A stretch of DNA of 64,000 nucleotides from Acidaminococcus fermentans_A (GTDB lineage Bacteria > Bacillota > Negativicutes > Acidaminococcales > Acidaminococcaceae), in assembly GCF_052216985.1 (NCBI RefSeq), contig NZ_JBQOUY010000004.1, forward strand, positions 1-64,000, written 5' to 3'. Under the pieces are notes generated by a model. It was not told the origin of the DNA and searched no databases. It saw nothing but the letters and a program-made list of their open reading frames with translations. A program made the position numbers and the translations under genes. This document shows positions 1-7,707 of the stretch, piece after piece (within the stretch, counting starts at the first letter, position 1; each line of letters starts with the position of its first letter).

Positions 1-232
1 GGAGTGGACGGACCGCTGGTGTACCAATTATCCTGCCAAGGGTATAGTTGGGTAGCTACGTCCGGAACGGATAAACGCTGAAAGCATCTAAGCGTGAAAC
101 CATCCTTAAGATGAGATCTCTCACAGCGCAAGCTGGTAAGACACCTGGAAGAAGACCAGGTTGATAGGCAGGGTGTGGAAGCGTAGCAATATGTTAAGCT
201 GACCTGTACTAATATGTCGAGGGCTTGACTTA
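1..232 (+). rRNA. 23S ribosomal RNA, 3' end (partial)
   Basis: The window opens inside the last domain of a 23S rRNA. The conserved stretch around the final helices is readable (GGATAAACGCTGAAAGCATC near 68-87, then CTGTACTAATATGTCGAGGG near 204-222). The 3' end is placed near 232 by comparison with other bacterial 23S ends, so it is approximate. The gene continues to the left of the window and is followed by a 5S rRNA, so this is the distal part of an rRNA operon read on the plus strand. Confidence 0.95.
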
Positions 233-260
233 AATCGGGCCATTGACGAAGGTGGTTCAG

Positions 261-288
261 CGATGAACGACCAACGAACAACGATGAA
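261..288. repeat. Heptad repeat block in the 23S-5S spacer
   Basis: Four consecutive 7-nt units can be read: CGATGAA, CGACCAA, CGAACAA, CGATGAA. The block lies inside the transcribed spacer between 23S and 5S rRNA. It belongs to the same class of locus-specific heptad blocks seen at other intergenic sites in this window. Confidence 0.6.
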
Positions 289-338
289 CTAAAAAGTCTC
301 TTCATGAAGTTTTGAGGGCTCATGCCTTCAATTGAAAA

Positions 339-455
339 TCCGGTGGCGATAGCTAAGGGGATCCACCTGTTCCCATGCCGAACACAGCAGTTAAGCCCTT
401 ATACGCCGAAAGTACTCGACTGGAAACGGTCCGGGAGGATAGGGAGCTGCCGGTT
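339..455 (+). rRNA. 5S ribosomal RNA
   Basis: A 117-nt segment has the 5S pattern: terminal stem CCGGTGGC at the 5' end pairing with GCTGCCGG at the 3' end, and the conserved internal run CCTGTTCCCATGCCGAACAC near 366-385. It sits about 107 nt after the 23S end and is followed by an intrinsic terminator, as expected for the last gene of an rRNA operon. Ends are accurate to a few bases. Confidence 0.95.
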
Positions 456-464
456 AAGAAAAAG

Positions 465-492
465 GCCTGCATCGAAAGATGCAGGCGTTTTT
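465..492 (+). terminator. rRNA operon terminator
   Basis: A 9-bp perfect stem (GCCTGCATC / GATGCAGGC) closes on a GAAA tetraloop and is followed by GTTTTT, ten bases after the 5S gene. This is a textbook intrinsic terminator for the rRNA operon. Confidence 0.9.
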
Positions 493-498
493 GTGTAT

Positions 499-683
499 GT
501 CAATGGTCAACGGTCACTCGGAACCGTAGGGGCTGCACGCCGGGCAGCCCGTTTGGATGCTGATTATTTGTGCGTTGGGCGGGGCGCCGGGCCTGCGCCC
601 CCTACGGTTTATGCTGTTTCAAAATCAATTTGCAAAAATTGATTTCCATCGGCTGTTGACAGCTGACGACTGACCGCTGACCG
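499..683. repeat. Inverted pair of heptad repeat arms around a GC-rich element
   Basis: The left arm (499-519) reads GTCAATG, GTCAACG, GTCACTC. The right arm (656-683) reads TTGACAG, CTGACGA, CTGACCG, CTGACCG, roughly the reverse complement of the left arm. Between them lie the GC-rich palindromic element at 522-609 and an AT-rich hairpin near 622-643 (AATCAATTT ... AAATTGATT). No gene is visible between the rRNA terminator and acr3. Confidence 0.6.
522..609. repeat. GC-rich palindromic repeat element, copy 1
   Basis: An 88-nt element begins AACCGTAGGGGCTGCACGCC and ends with the near-inverse CCCCCTACGGTT, so it has imperfect terminal inverted repeats. A second copy lies at 32727-32812 with the same ends and a diverged middle. 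GC-rich elements with GTAGGGG...CCCCTAC ends are a broad class in gut Firmicutes. No protein is encoded, so it would be a non-autonomous (MITE- or REP-like) element at most. Confidence 0.65.
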
Positions 684-684
684 A

Positions 685-719
685 ACGAGGGTGTTGCACC
701 GTCGGTGCAACACCCTCGT
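685..719. terminator. Perfect hairpin between acr3 and rRNA operon
   Basis: A 16-bp perfect stem (685-700 with 704-719) with a 3-nt GTC loop lies four bases past the acr3 stop. A T-rich tract follows on the plus strand (GTTCTTTATTT), less clearly on the minus strand. It probably ends the arsenic operon or insulates it from the convergent rRNA operon. Its stem carries the GTTGC/GCAAC core found in several other terminators of this window. Confidence 0.65.
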
Positions 720-722
720 TCT

Positions 723-1748
723 TTATTTGTTGGCTATTTTCACCAAACTCAGCATCACCGGCACCTCTGTCAGCACACCTACTGTAGTGGCCAGGGCGGC
801 GGGGCTGGTGACTCCGAACAGGGCAATGGCCACGGCTACGGCTAGTTCAAAAAAGTTGGAGGCACCGATCATGCCGGCTGGGGCCGCAATGCTGTGGGGC
901 AGGTGGAGCAGATTGCTGACTCCATAGGCAATGGCAAAAATCAGATAGGTCTGGAGCACCAGGGGAATGGCAATCAGCAGGATGTGGAAGGGAGTGGACA
1001 GGATTACCTGGGCCTGGGAACTGAAAATGATCACCAGGGTCAGCAGCAGTCCCCAGGTGGTTGCCTGATCGAATTTATGGACAAAGATCTGGTTGAAATA
1101 AGCAGCACCTTTCCGTTGAATGACGCTGATCCGGGTCAGGATCCCTCCGGCCAGGGGAATCACTACGAACAGGAAGATGCTCAGGAACAGCACGCTGTAG
1201 GGAACAGTTACATGGGATACACCCAGCAGGTATTTGACAATAGGTACAAAAGCCACCAGGATGATCAGATCATTGGTGGCTACCTGGACAACCGTATAAG
1301 CGGGATCTCCCTTGGTCAGGGTACTCCATACAAATACCATGGCCGTACAGGGAGCTGCACCCAGGAGAACGGTCCCGGCTAAATATTGGGTGGCCAGTTC
1401 CTCTGGAATGAATCCGTGGAATCCATGATAAAAGAAGAAGGCAGCCAGACCATACATGGTAAAGGGCTTGATCAGCCAGTTGGTGATCCAGGTGACAAAC
1501 AGTCCTTTGGGATGGCGCCCTACCTCACGGATGCTCTGGAAATCCACCTTCATCATCATGGGATAGATCATGATCCAGATCAGGATGGCAATGGGTATGG
1601 AAATCCCGTCAATCTGTAAATGGTCAAGGACTCGGGGAACAGCCGGCAGGAAATGGCCCACCAGTACACCAGCCACCATGCAGAGGAATACCCAAAGAGA
1701 AAAATATCTCTGGAACGGGCTGATGCCCACTTGTTTTTCTTCAGTCAT
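723..1748 (-). CDS. acr3: Arsenite efflux permease, ACR3 family
   Basis: This 341-residue integral membrane protein matches the ACR3 (arsB-2) family of arsenite/proton exchangers, which expel As(III) across the cytoplasmic membrane. About ten hydrophobic segments are evident. The family signature with its essential cysteine is visible in the motif GAAPCTAMVFVWS around residue 135, as is the N-terminal SLWVFLCMVAGVLVG segment. It is the last gene of the ars operon, and its start overlaps the arsC stop by four bases (ATGA), which suggests translational coupling. Length is normal for ACR3 (about 350 residues). It is a separate family from ArsB, although both can work with ArsA. Confidence 0.93.
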   Translation of the reverse strand: MTEEKQVGISPFQRYFSLWVFLCMVAGVLVGHFLPAVPRVLDHLQIDGISIPIAILIWIMIYPMMMKVDFQSIREVGRHPKGLFVTWITNWLIKPFTMYGLAAFFFYHGFHGFIPEELATQYLAGTVLLGAAPCTAMVFVWSTLTKGDPAYTVVQVATNDLIILVAFVPIVKYLLGVSHVTVPYSVLFLSIFLFVVIPLAGGILTRISVIQRKGAAYFNQIFVHKFDQATTWGLLLTLVIIFSSQAQVILSTPFHILLIAIPLVLQTYLIFAIAYGVSNLLHLPHSIAAPAGMIGASNFFELAVAVAIALFGVTSPAALATTVGVLTEVPVMLSLVKIANK

Positions 1749-2161
1749 TGCATATAGACTCCTTTCAGCTGGTCCTGAAGTTCCAGGATTTTTTTTCGGA
1801 TGAGTTCCATGACAGCGAGGAAGGTCTTGTCAGAGTTACCGGCAGGGTCGGGAATCTCCCAACTGATGATCCTGACTCCGGGCAGCATGGGGCATTGTAC
1901 CCCACAGCCCATGGTCACAGCTACATCCACAGAAGACAGACTGTCCAGTCCCTTGGAATACTGCCCTTCTCCCTCCATATCAATCTGGTAGTACTCTTTC
2001 AGCAGCCGTTGAGTGGCAGGATTGATTTGTGCTGCAGGCTGGGTCCCGGCGGAACAACTGGTGAAGGTCTCGTTTGCCAAATGGCGTCCAAAAGCTTCGG
2101 CCAGCTGACTTCGGCAGGAATTCTGGATACAGAGAAATGCGACAATGGGTTTCTTCTTCAT
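1745..2161 (-). CDS. arsC: Arsenate reductase, low-molecular-weight phosphatase fold
   Basis: The 138-residue protein reduces arsenate to arsenite. It has the N-terminal phosphate-binding loop of the LMW protein tyrosine phosphatase fold (CIQNSCRS, a C-X5-R motif from residue 11). It also has a second cysteine pair (MGCGVQCPML, about residues 84-93), as in thioredoxin-coupled arsenate reductases that relay a disulfide. The general acid Asp is likely within IPDPAG near residue 107. Its ATG overlaps the end of the arsA remnant by four bases, and its stop overlaps acr3. Placement between arsA and acr3 supports the role. The size is typical. Confidence 0.92.
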   Translation of the reverse strand: MKKKPIVAFLCIQNSCRSQLAEAFGRHLANETFTSCSAGTQPAAQINPATQRLLKEYYQIDMEGEGQYSKGLDSLSSVDVAVTMGCGVQCPMLPGVRIISWEIPDPAGNSDKTFLAVMELIRKKILELQDQLKGVYMQ

Positions 2162-3899
2162 AGGGATTCCAATACCTTTCCTTTGATTTCCTCGGGCTTC
2201 CAGGGAATCAAAGCTGCATGGCCACTGGTATGGGCGGCCACCTGGTTGATCCAGGGAATCTCCTGAGCCGCTTTGGCCTTCAGCAGAGGGCTTTGGGCAG
2301 GAGTCCGGCTAAAGCACCGGTTGATGACCCACCAACGGCTGCACAGACAGGTCCGCTTCAAATCGGCCTCAGACGCAGGGCTTCATAGACAGGAGTGGCT
2401 TCTGGCAGGGTTACGATCACCACTTCAGTTTCCGGTCCCTTCAGCCGGGGAAGCAACTGATGGACGGCTGGAGGAACGGTGCCCCGGGTCCGGCGGATTT
2501 CCTGGTCGTAATTTTCCGTGGATTCCAGGAGCAGCAGGGTATGGCCGGTAGGGGCGGTGTCGATGATGACGATCTGGTTCCCGGCCCGGGCCACGATTTC
2601 CGCAAAGGCCCGGAATACGGCGATTTCCTGGGTGCAGGGGGACCGGAGGTCTTCTTCGATGTAGGCCAGATCTCCTTCTTTCAGCCCGTTTTTCCGGGCC
2701 TGATCCAGGACTTCCTGCTGGTAGCGGCGGAGTTCAGCCTGCTCGTCGATCTGGCACAACTGGATCTGGTCTGTCTGAGTCAGGACTTCCTGGAGATGAC
2801 CGGCCGGATCCGTGGTGGTCAGCAGCACCTGATGCCCTATGCGGGCCAGGCGGAGGGCCAGAGAGGCAGCTACCGTGGTCTTTCCTACACCGCCTTTGCC
2901 CATGGTGAAGATGACCTTCCGGTGGTTTTGCTCCAGATCTTCCGCCACATCCTGGAGGGTGTGGACGGGAGTCGGGGATCCTTTTCCTTTCACAGCAGCA
3001 GGGGCCATTTCCCCCTTCAGGAGCGCCCGGATATGGTCCAGCCCGGTTACATTGTAGCTCCGGAAAGGAATCTGCCAGGAAGGCAGAGCCTGCAGCTCGC
3101 TGGGCAGGGAGGCCAGAGCAGCCTGCTGCTTGGTGAAAAGTTCCCGGGCAACGGGGTCATCGGTCTTTTCCAACAGGCCGTTGACAATCAGCTGCTGGTG
3201 ACCAATGCCCAGTTTGGCCAGTTCCCGAGAGGCACGGGCTGCTTCCTGGATGGGAGAATGGTCAGGACGGGTCACCAGGAGAAGGGTGGTCCGGTCAGGA
3301 TCTGCCAGGGTTTCCACGGCCTTACGGTACAGGGCCTTCCGGCCTTCCAGACCGGACAGCTGTCCCAGACAGGAGGCCCCGTGGGTACTGGTGCTGATGA
3401 ACTGGCTCCAGGCAGAAGGCAGTTGGAGCATCCGCAGCGTATGGCCGGTAGGAGCCGTATCGAACAGGATCCGGTCATAGACGGATGCCGTTTCCGGATC
3501 TGTAAGGAAATCGGTGAAGGCATTGAAAGCGGCGATTTCTATGGTACAGGATCCGGACAGCTGCTCTTCCATGTTCCGCAGGGCCACCTGGGGAAGAAGG
3601 CCCCGATAGGGGGCCACCACACGTTCCCGGTACTGGGCTGCGGCTTTTACGGGATCCAGGTTTACGGCCCACAGTCCGGGAGCGCCGGGAATGGGGGATG
3701 GGGTTTCATCCTGTTTCACTGAAAAAATGTCCTGGAGATTGGACGCCGGGTCCGTGCTGATCAGCAGGACCTTTTGGCCGGCATCAGCCAGGGCCACGGC
3801 GGTGGCACAGGCGGTGGAAGTCTTTCCCACCCCTCCTTTGCCGGTAAAAAACACATACTTGGTGCGGATGGCGGCAAAAGGATCATACAGTTCCATCAT
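2158..3899 (-). pseudogene. arsA: Arsenite-transporting ATPase ArsA, frameshifted near its 3' end
   Basis: ArsA is the two-domain ATPase that energises arsenite efflux. The main frame (2358-3899, 513 residues) has both P-loops (FTGKGGVGKTS near residue 18; FTMGKGGVGKTT near residue 330). It also has both DTAPTGHTLRML-type switch motifs and the metalloid-site cysteines in SCTIEIAAF, GASCLGQ and PCTQEIAVF. It stops after VYEALRLRPI. The rest of the family's C-terminus (DLKR...WWVIN...SPLLKAKAAQEI) continues in another frame at 2158-2361. Together they give about 580 residues, the normal ArsA length. Restoring one base in CTGAGGCC near 2368-2372 rejoins the frames, so a single-base deletion is the simplest explanation. 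Alternatives are a sequencing error or ribosomal frameshifting. Confidence 0.88.
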
Positions 3900-3911
3900 G
3901 GTCTCCTTTTT

Positions 3912-4364
3912 TCACTGACAGCAGCTGGAAGAGCCGGAGCCGCAGCAGCAACTGGATCCGGCAGCCGGCTCTTCTCCGCCACCGCAACAGCTGGTTTCTT
4001 CATTCCCACTGTCCTGTGGGGCGGAGGTTTCGTCCAGCAGGGCCAGATCGAAATCCAGCATCCGGGCGAATTCCTCATTGGTGGGATAGCGGCCGTTCAT
4101 CCAGATTTTCCCGTCCGCCAGGATCAGGGGCAGTTCTTCCGGTCCATGGGTTTGGAGAAATTCCGCTGCTGTTTTTGTCTGGATGAATTTCAGAGGCGCA
4201 CTGGTGAGATTGTACCGTTCCACAGAAATCCCCTGTTTTTTCAGTGTATCCAGGACTGCAGAAATCCGCAGCAGCTCCGGATCGATGGAGGGGCCGCAAA
4301 GTCCAGTGGGGCAGCACATGGCCTGTTCAAATATCTGTACGGTTTTCTTTCCATCACAAATCAC
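3912..4364 (-). CDS. arsD: Arsenic metallochaperone / weak repressor ArsD
   Basis: ArsD passes arsenite to ArsA. The thioredoxin-like core shows the metalloid-binding cysteines in AMCCPTGLCG (about residues 15-24), followed by the family motifs VERYNL and MNGRYP. The C-terminal 40 residues form a cysteine/serine/glycine-rich tail with three CC or CCC clusters, longer than in plasmid ArsD proteins. The start is uncertain. The in-frame GTG at 4364 overlaps the Shine-Dalgarno AAGGAG (4370-4365), and a well-spaced ATG at 4354 is in another frame. One extra A in the run near 4347 would put that ATG in frame and give MERKTVQIFEQAM. The gene lies 12 nt upstream of arsA. Confidence 0.85.
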   Translation of the reverse strand: MICDGKKTVQIFEQAMCCPTGLCGPSIDPELLRISAVLDTLKKQGISVERYNLTSAPLKFIQTKTAAEFLQTHGPEELPLILADGKIWMNGRYPTNEEFARMLDFDLALLDETSAPQDSGNEETSCCGGGEEPAAGSSCCCGSGSSSCCQ

Positions 4365-4382
4365 TCCTTACTAAATTTACAG

Positions 4383-4401
4383 ATTTAAATTCATCAATAT
4401 G
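4383..4401 (+). promoter_or_regulatory. Possible second ArsR operator, upstream of arsD
   Basis: ATTTAAATTCATCAATATG here nearly repeats, in the opposite orientation, the sequence at the arsR promoter (4753-4773). Two such AT-rich sites flanking arsR suggest ArsR binding, and perhaps separate control of arsDA. No clear -35/-10 pair is visible for arsD itself. Confidence 0.4.
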
Positions 4402-4416
4402 TTAAGGTAAAAATAA

Positions 4417-4737
4417 TCACCGGCAGCGGGAGCACTGGCAGTCATCAGGCTCTGCGGCGGTCCTTTCCTGGAACAGCTCCTGGAGCAGGGACTCCAGTTC
4501 TCCGGCAGCCTGGTGGTTCAGGGTATAGTAGACCCATTTGCCTTCTTTCCGGCCAGTGACAAAGCCTGCGTCGCACAGGATCTTCATATGATGGGAAAGG
4601 GTGGGCTGGGACAGATGGAGGTTTTCCAGCAGCACACAGGCGCACCGTTCACCCCGCTGGAGCAGTTCCAGGATGTGGAGCCGGTTTTCATCGGCCAAAG
4701 CCTTGAACAGGCGGGCCGTTCCCCCTAGATTTTCCAT
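4417..4737 (-). CDS. arsR: ArsR-family metalloregulatory repressor
   Basis: The ATG at 4737 is preceded by AAAGGAGG with 7-nt spacing and gives a 106-residue winged-helix repressor. An upstream extension of the frame is possible but less likely. The domain starts ARLFKALADENRLHILELL. The metal-site motif ERCACVLL lies on the helix that carries the As(III) cysteines in ArsR, followed by the recognition helix LSQPTLSHHMKIL. A further cysteine cluster (CQCSRC) ends the protein. It is the first gene of the ars operon and should repress it until arsenite binds. A strong promoter and a palindromic operator lie directly upstream. Confidence 0.92.
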   Translation of the reverse strand: MENLGGTARLFKALADENRLHILELLQRGERCACVLLENLHLSQPTLSHHMKILCDAGFVTGRKEGKWVYYTLNHQAAGELESLLQELFQERTAAEPDDCQCSRCR

Positions 4738-4752
4738 AACCCAGCCTCCTTT

Positions 4753-4773
4753 CATATTGATAAATTTAAATTT
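4753..4773 (-). promoter_or_regulatory. Probable ArsR operator at the arsR promoter
   Basis: Read on the minus strand, AAATTTAAATTTATCAATATG lies just downstream of the -10 box, across the expected start of transcription. It includes the symmetric AAATTTAAATTT core. Position and symmetry fit autorepression by ArsR. Confidence 0.5.
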
Positions 4774-4782
4774 GTTAGCTGC

Positions 4783-4811
4783 AGTATAGGATGTTTTCCC
4801 GGTTTTGTCAA
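4783..4811 (-). promoter_or_regulatory. arsR promoter
   Basis: On the minus strand a perfect -35 TTGACA (4811-4806) and a -10 TATACT (4788-4783) are separated by exactly 17 nt. The -35 box overlaps the last bases of the upstream nitrilase gene. Confidence 0.8.
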
Positions 4812-5743
4812 CGGTCTTTCCCGTCATGGACTTTCAGTTCCAGGATATCCGGCCGGGTGTAGTGGCCGGTGGCATCGAATTCCATTCGGCTCATGGGGAC
4901 TTTGTCCATGTCCAGATCCGCATACACAATGGCTTCCCTGTCCCAGACCGGTTCCGTCACACAGTGGCCGTAGGGGTCGATGATGCAGCTGCCGCCCCGG
5001 CACACAATGTCATCCAACCGGCCGATTTCGTCCTGTTCGAGCAAATCAGCCGGATACATGTCCCGGGTGAAGTATTGGTCCACATTGAATACATAGCAGT
5101 GGCCTTCAATGGCAATATGCCGGATGGTGTCCTGCCATTCCGGATTGTCGTTGGTGTTGGGTGCCAGGTACAGGGAAATCCCTTTCTGGTACAGGGCCAC
5201 TCGGGCCAGGGGCATGTAGTTTTCCCAGCAGATCAGGCTGCCCATCCTACCCCAGGGGGTATCCACCACCGGGAAGTAGGTTTCCGGCACGTGGGAATCC
5301 GCCCAGATGTATCGTTCGGAACCGGTGGGTTTGATCTTCCGGTGGACGGAAGCCAGTTTCCCTTCCGGAGAGAAGACCAGATTGGTGCAGTACAGGGAGC
5401 AGTTCACCGGATCCCGTTCGGTGACGCCGATGCTGACCCAGGCCCGGGCCTTTTTGGCGGCAGCTGCCAGAGACACCGTGTCATCCGGTATCAGGACCGC
5501 ATTGTCGTAATACAATTTCCAATCCTTCCGGCCTTCCTCCTTCCGGCTGCCTACAGTAAAGCCGAAAGTCAGCCCGTAGGGATAGCAGGGTACCAGAGAT
5601 TCCGGGAATACAATGAGCTCCGCTCCATAGGCGGAGGCTTCTTGGATCTGCCGGACCACCTTCTCCAGGGTGGCTTTTTTATTGAAGAGAATGGGGGCAG
5701 CCTGGACAATGGCGGCCCGGAGCTGTTTTTGCAGGTTCTTCAT
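4808..5743 (-). CDS. Nitrilase (carbon-nitrogen hydrolase family)
   Basis: The 311-residue protein belongs to the true nitrilase branch, hydrolysing nitriles to carboxylic acids and ammonia. The catalytic triad is visible: Glu48 in VFPESLVPCYPYG, Lys136 in HRKIKPT, and Cys172 in LICWENYMPLAR. The motif RGGSCIIDPYGH and the overall length also match the nitrilase/cyanide hydratase group rather than amidases. The substrate cannot be told from sequence. It is transcribed in the same direction as ars but ends at the arsR promoter, so it is probably a separate unit. It is divergent from the metallophosphoesterase gene, with a 215-nt shared upstream region. Confidence 0.88.
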   Translation of the reverse strand: MKNLQKQLRAAIVQAAPILFNKKATLEKVVRQIQEASAYGAELIVFPESLVPCYPYGLTFGFTVGSRKEEGRKDWKLYYDNAVLIPDDTVSLAAAAKKARAWVSIGVTERDPVNCSLYCTNLVFSPEGKLASVHRKIKPTGSERYIWADSHVPETYFPVVDTPWGRMGSLICWENYMPLARVALYQKGISLYLAPNTNDNPEWQDTIRHIAIEGHCYVFNVDQYFTRDMYPADLLEQDEIGRLDDIVCRGGSCIIDPYGHCVTEPVWDREAIVYADLDMDKVPMSRMEFDATGHYTRPDILELKVHDGKDR

Positions 5744-5958
5744 GAAAATCCTCCTGAGATACTAAGAATTCATATAAGGACATTATACCCCATGGGCGTA
5801 TATTTGGAAAGCCTGAATTTTCTCAGTTGCTTTTCACTCTTTTGGCCAGTATACTGTTTCCGTATAAAATCCCATGACCATAAAGTATTTGTATTGCGGC
5901 AGCCAATCTTTTATGCTATATAGAGACAAGTAGTGCAACAAAAGGAGTGAAAAGTACG

Positions 5959-7299
5959 GTGGAAAAGAACGTTTCCATAAAAAAAGGACAGATCCTGATG
6001 GGGATCTTGGTACTGCTGGGAGCCCTGCTGGCCGGGAGCTGGCATCTTTCGCCTTGGTTCCGGACCTGGGCCCTGGGGAAGCTGGACCAGGCCCGAGGAG
6101 CAGCTATCCATTATGACCTGTTGGACCAGGTGGAGGCTCGGGATATCCGGCAGGTGATGACGGCGGATCCTTCCCGGAGCCGGGTGATCCAGTGTCAGTC
6201 GGATTATGAGGTAAAAGAGCCGGTACTGGAATATCGGCAAACAGGAAAGGATGGCATGGAGACTGTTCCCGTGGAGAAAGAAAAGTTTACGGACGGAGGG
6301 AAGACCACATGGGTCTATACTGCCCGTCTGGATAAGCTGGAACCGAGGCAGAGCTATGAGTACCGGATCCGGGTGGGGAAAAAGGCTACGGAATGGATGG
6401 CTCTGAAAGCTTTTGCTGGCCATACGTTCAAGGCACTGATTTTCCCAGATTCCCAGTCAGCGGATTACAGCGTGTGGAAGACTACCGCCCAGCCTGCTTG
6501 GCAGCGGAACCCGGATGCCAGTTTCTTTGTGAACATGGGGGACCTGGTGGACAACGGAGAAGACAGCAGCCAGTGGAACGCCTGGTTCGGGGTGGTGGAA
6601 CCTATGGCGGAGAAAATCCCTGTGGCTCCTATCATGGGGAACCATGAGACCTATGACCTCAATTGGAAGGTGCGGATGCCGGAAGGGTATCTCCACCGGT
6701 TCTCCCTGCCGGACAATGGCCGGGAAAAATATAGGAATCAGTTCTATTCCTTTACCGTAGGGGATGTGCATTTCGTGGTGCTCAACACCCAAAACACGGA
6801 GCTGAAAGAGTGGGAACCTGATCTGACACGAGACCAGCAGGAATGGTTCCAGGAAGACATGGCTCGGAACCGGAAAAACTGGAACATTGTCCTGATGCAC
6901 AAGGATCCCCTCCAGTATGGGTTCAATCCGGAAACCCGGCCGGGACGGGAGCGGGCAGAAGGTTTTTCAGAAGAAGGACGGGAATGGATGCCCCTCTTCG
7001 ACCAGTATGGGGTGGATCTGGTGCTCAGCGCCCATCTCCACACCTACCGGAACCGGGGAAGGATCTATGACTTCCAGCGGGCGGACCGGGGCCCTGCCTA
7101 TGTGATCACCGGAGTGGCCGGGGATGTCCGGTACCCCGGCCTCTGGAAGCGTCATCCCCTGGATCTGACCGTGGCACCCCAGCCGGAAACGGACAATTAT
7201 CTGGTACTGGAAAAGAAGGAAGATTCCCTGGAAATCCAGTGCTTCCTGCCGGACGGGACACTAGTGGATACAGTGACGGTGGGGAAAAGTGAAGAGTGA
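5959..7299 (+). CDS. Membrane-anchored metallophosphoesterase (purple acid phosphatase-like)
   Basis: The start is taken at the GTG at 5959, 11 nt after AAAGGAG; an earlier in-frame GTG (5947) lies inside that Shine-Dalgarno. An N-terminal hydrophobic segment (about residues 14-33) should anchor the protein with its body outside the cytoplasmic membrane. A fibronectin-like purple-acid-phosphatase N-domain appears to cover about residues 60-150. The catalytic calcineurin-like domain shows the metal-binding blocks FPDSQ, NMGDLVDNG, GNHETYD, VLMHKDP and SAHLHTYRNRG in order. The natural substrate is unknown. A block of 7-nt repeats begins inside its last codons and runs to the next gene. Confidence 0.85.
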   Translation: MEKNVSIKKGQILMGILVLLGALLAGSWHLSPWFRTWALGKLDQARGAAIHYDLLDQVEARDIRQVMTADPSRSRVIQCQSDYEVKEPVLEYRQTGKDGMETVPVEKEKFTDGGKTTWVYTARLDKLEPRQSYEYRIRVGKKATEWMALKAFAGHTFKALIFPDSQSADYSVWKTTAQPAWQRNPDASFFVNMGDLVDNGEDSSQWNAWFGVVEPMAEKIPVAPIMGNHETYDLNWKVRMPEGYLHRFSLPDNGREKYRNQFYSFTVGDVHFVVLNTQNTELKEWEPDLTRDQQEWFQEDMARNRKNWNIVLMHKDPLQYGFNPETRPGRERAEGFSEEGREWMPLFDQYGVDLVLSAHLHTYRNRGRIYDFQRADRGPAYVITGVAGDVRYPGLWKRHPLDLTVAPQPETDNYLVLEKKEDSLEIQCFLPDGTLVDTVTVGKSEE

Positions 7300-7328
7300 C
7301 GAGTGCAGAGGGATAAGGGAAGAGTGTC
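7287..7328 (+). repeat. Heptad repeat block overlapping the end of the phosphoesterase gene
   Basis: Six units of seven bases: AAGTGAA, GAGTGAC, GAGTGCA, GAGGGAT, AAGGGAA, GAGTGTC. The first two form the last codons and the stop of the upstream gene. Confidence 0.55.
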
Positions 7329-7350
7329 TGGGAAAGGAGGGAAAGTGCGG

Positions 7351-7671
7351 ATGGTGCATTTTGATGGAAAAGCCTATGACTGTCCCTTTGATTGTTTCAT
7401 GGCGGTCCTGAAGGGGAAGTGGCGGACGGACCTGCTGCTGGCCCTGGCCACCCATCCTTGCCATTTCCGGGAACTCCAGCGGACCTTGGCGGGCATCAGC
7501 GCTAAGGTCCTGACGGAGAATCTGCGGATCTTGGAACGGAATCATCTGGTGGAACGGCGGGAGGAGGATGATCCTTCCGGAATGGTGGAATACCGTCTTT
7601 CTCCAGAAGGAGAACAGCTTGTCCAGGTCATGGAACAGATCAATCAGTGGGTGGACCGCTGTTTGGGATGA
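7351..7671 (+). CDS. HxlR-family winged-helix transcriptional regulator
   Basis: The ATG at 7351 follows AAAGGAGG by 10 nt and gives 106 residues. The sequence has the HxlR layout: the N-terminal cysteine (YDCPFDCFMAVLKGKWRTDLL), the helix-turn-helix HFRELQRTLAGISAKVLTENLRIL, and the wing ending in VEYRLSPEGEQL. Such proteins often sense electrophiles or redox stress through the N-terminal cysteine; here there are two. Its target is not obvious. It may share a transcript with the phosphoesterase or act on the convergent SnoaL-like gene. Confidence 0.85.
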   Translation: MVHFDGKAYDCPFDCFMAVLKGKWRTDLLLALATHPCHFRELQRTLAGISAKVLTENLRILERNHLVERREEDDPSGMVEYRLSPEGEQLVQVMEQINQWVDRCLG

Positions 7672-7672
7672 A

Positions 7673-7706
7673 AAGAGGGGATGTTGCATGAGCAACATCC
7701 CCTCTT
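7673..7706. terminator. Bidirectional terminator
   Basis: A 15-bp perfect stem (AAGAGGGGATGTTGC and its complement) with an ATGA loop is flanked by A and T runs. It serves both the HxlR gene and the convergent SnoaL-like gene, and the GTTGC/GCAAC core recurs in other terminators here. Confidence 0.85.
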
Positions 7707-7707
7707 T

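Noticed and set aside
322..642. Open frame of 106 codons on the plus strand over the 5S region
   Set aside because: It lies across the 5S rRNA and its terminator, with no ribosome-binding site and no protein-like pattern.
4417..4827. Longer ArsR starting at 4827
   Set aside because: The extension would be translated from the promoter and operator region; the ATG at 4737 has the Shine-Dalgarno and matches the family start.
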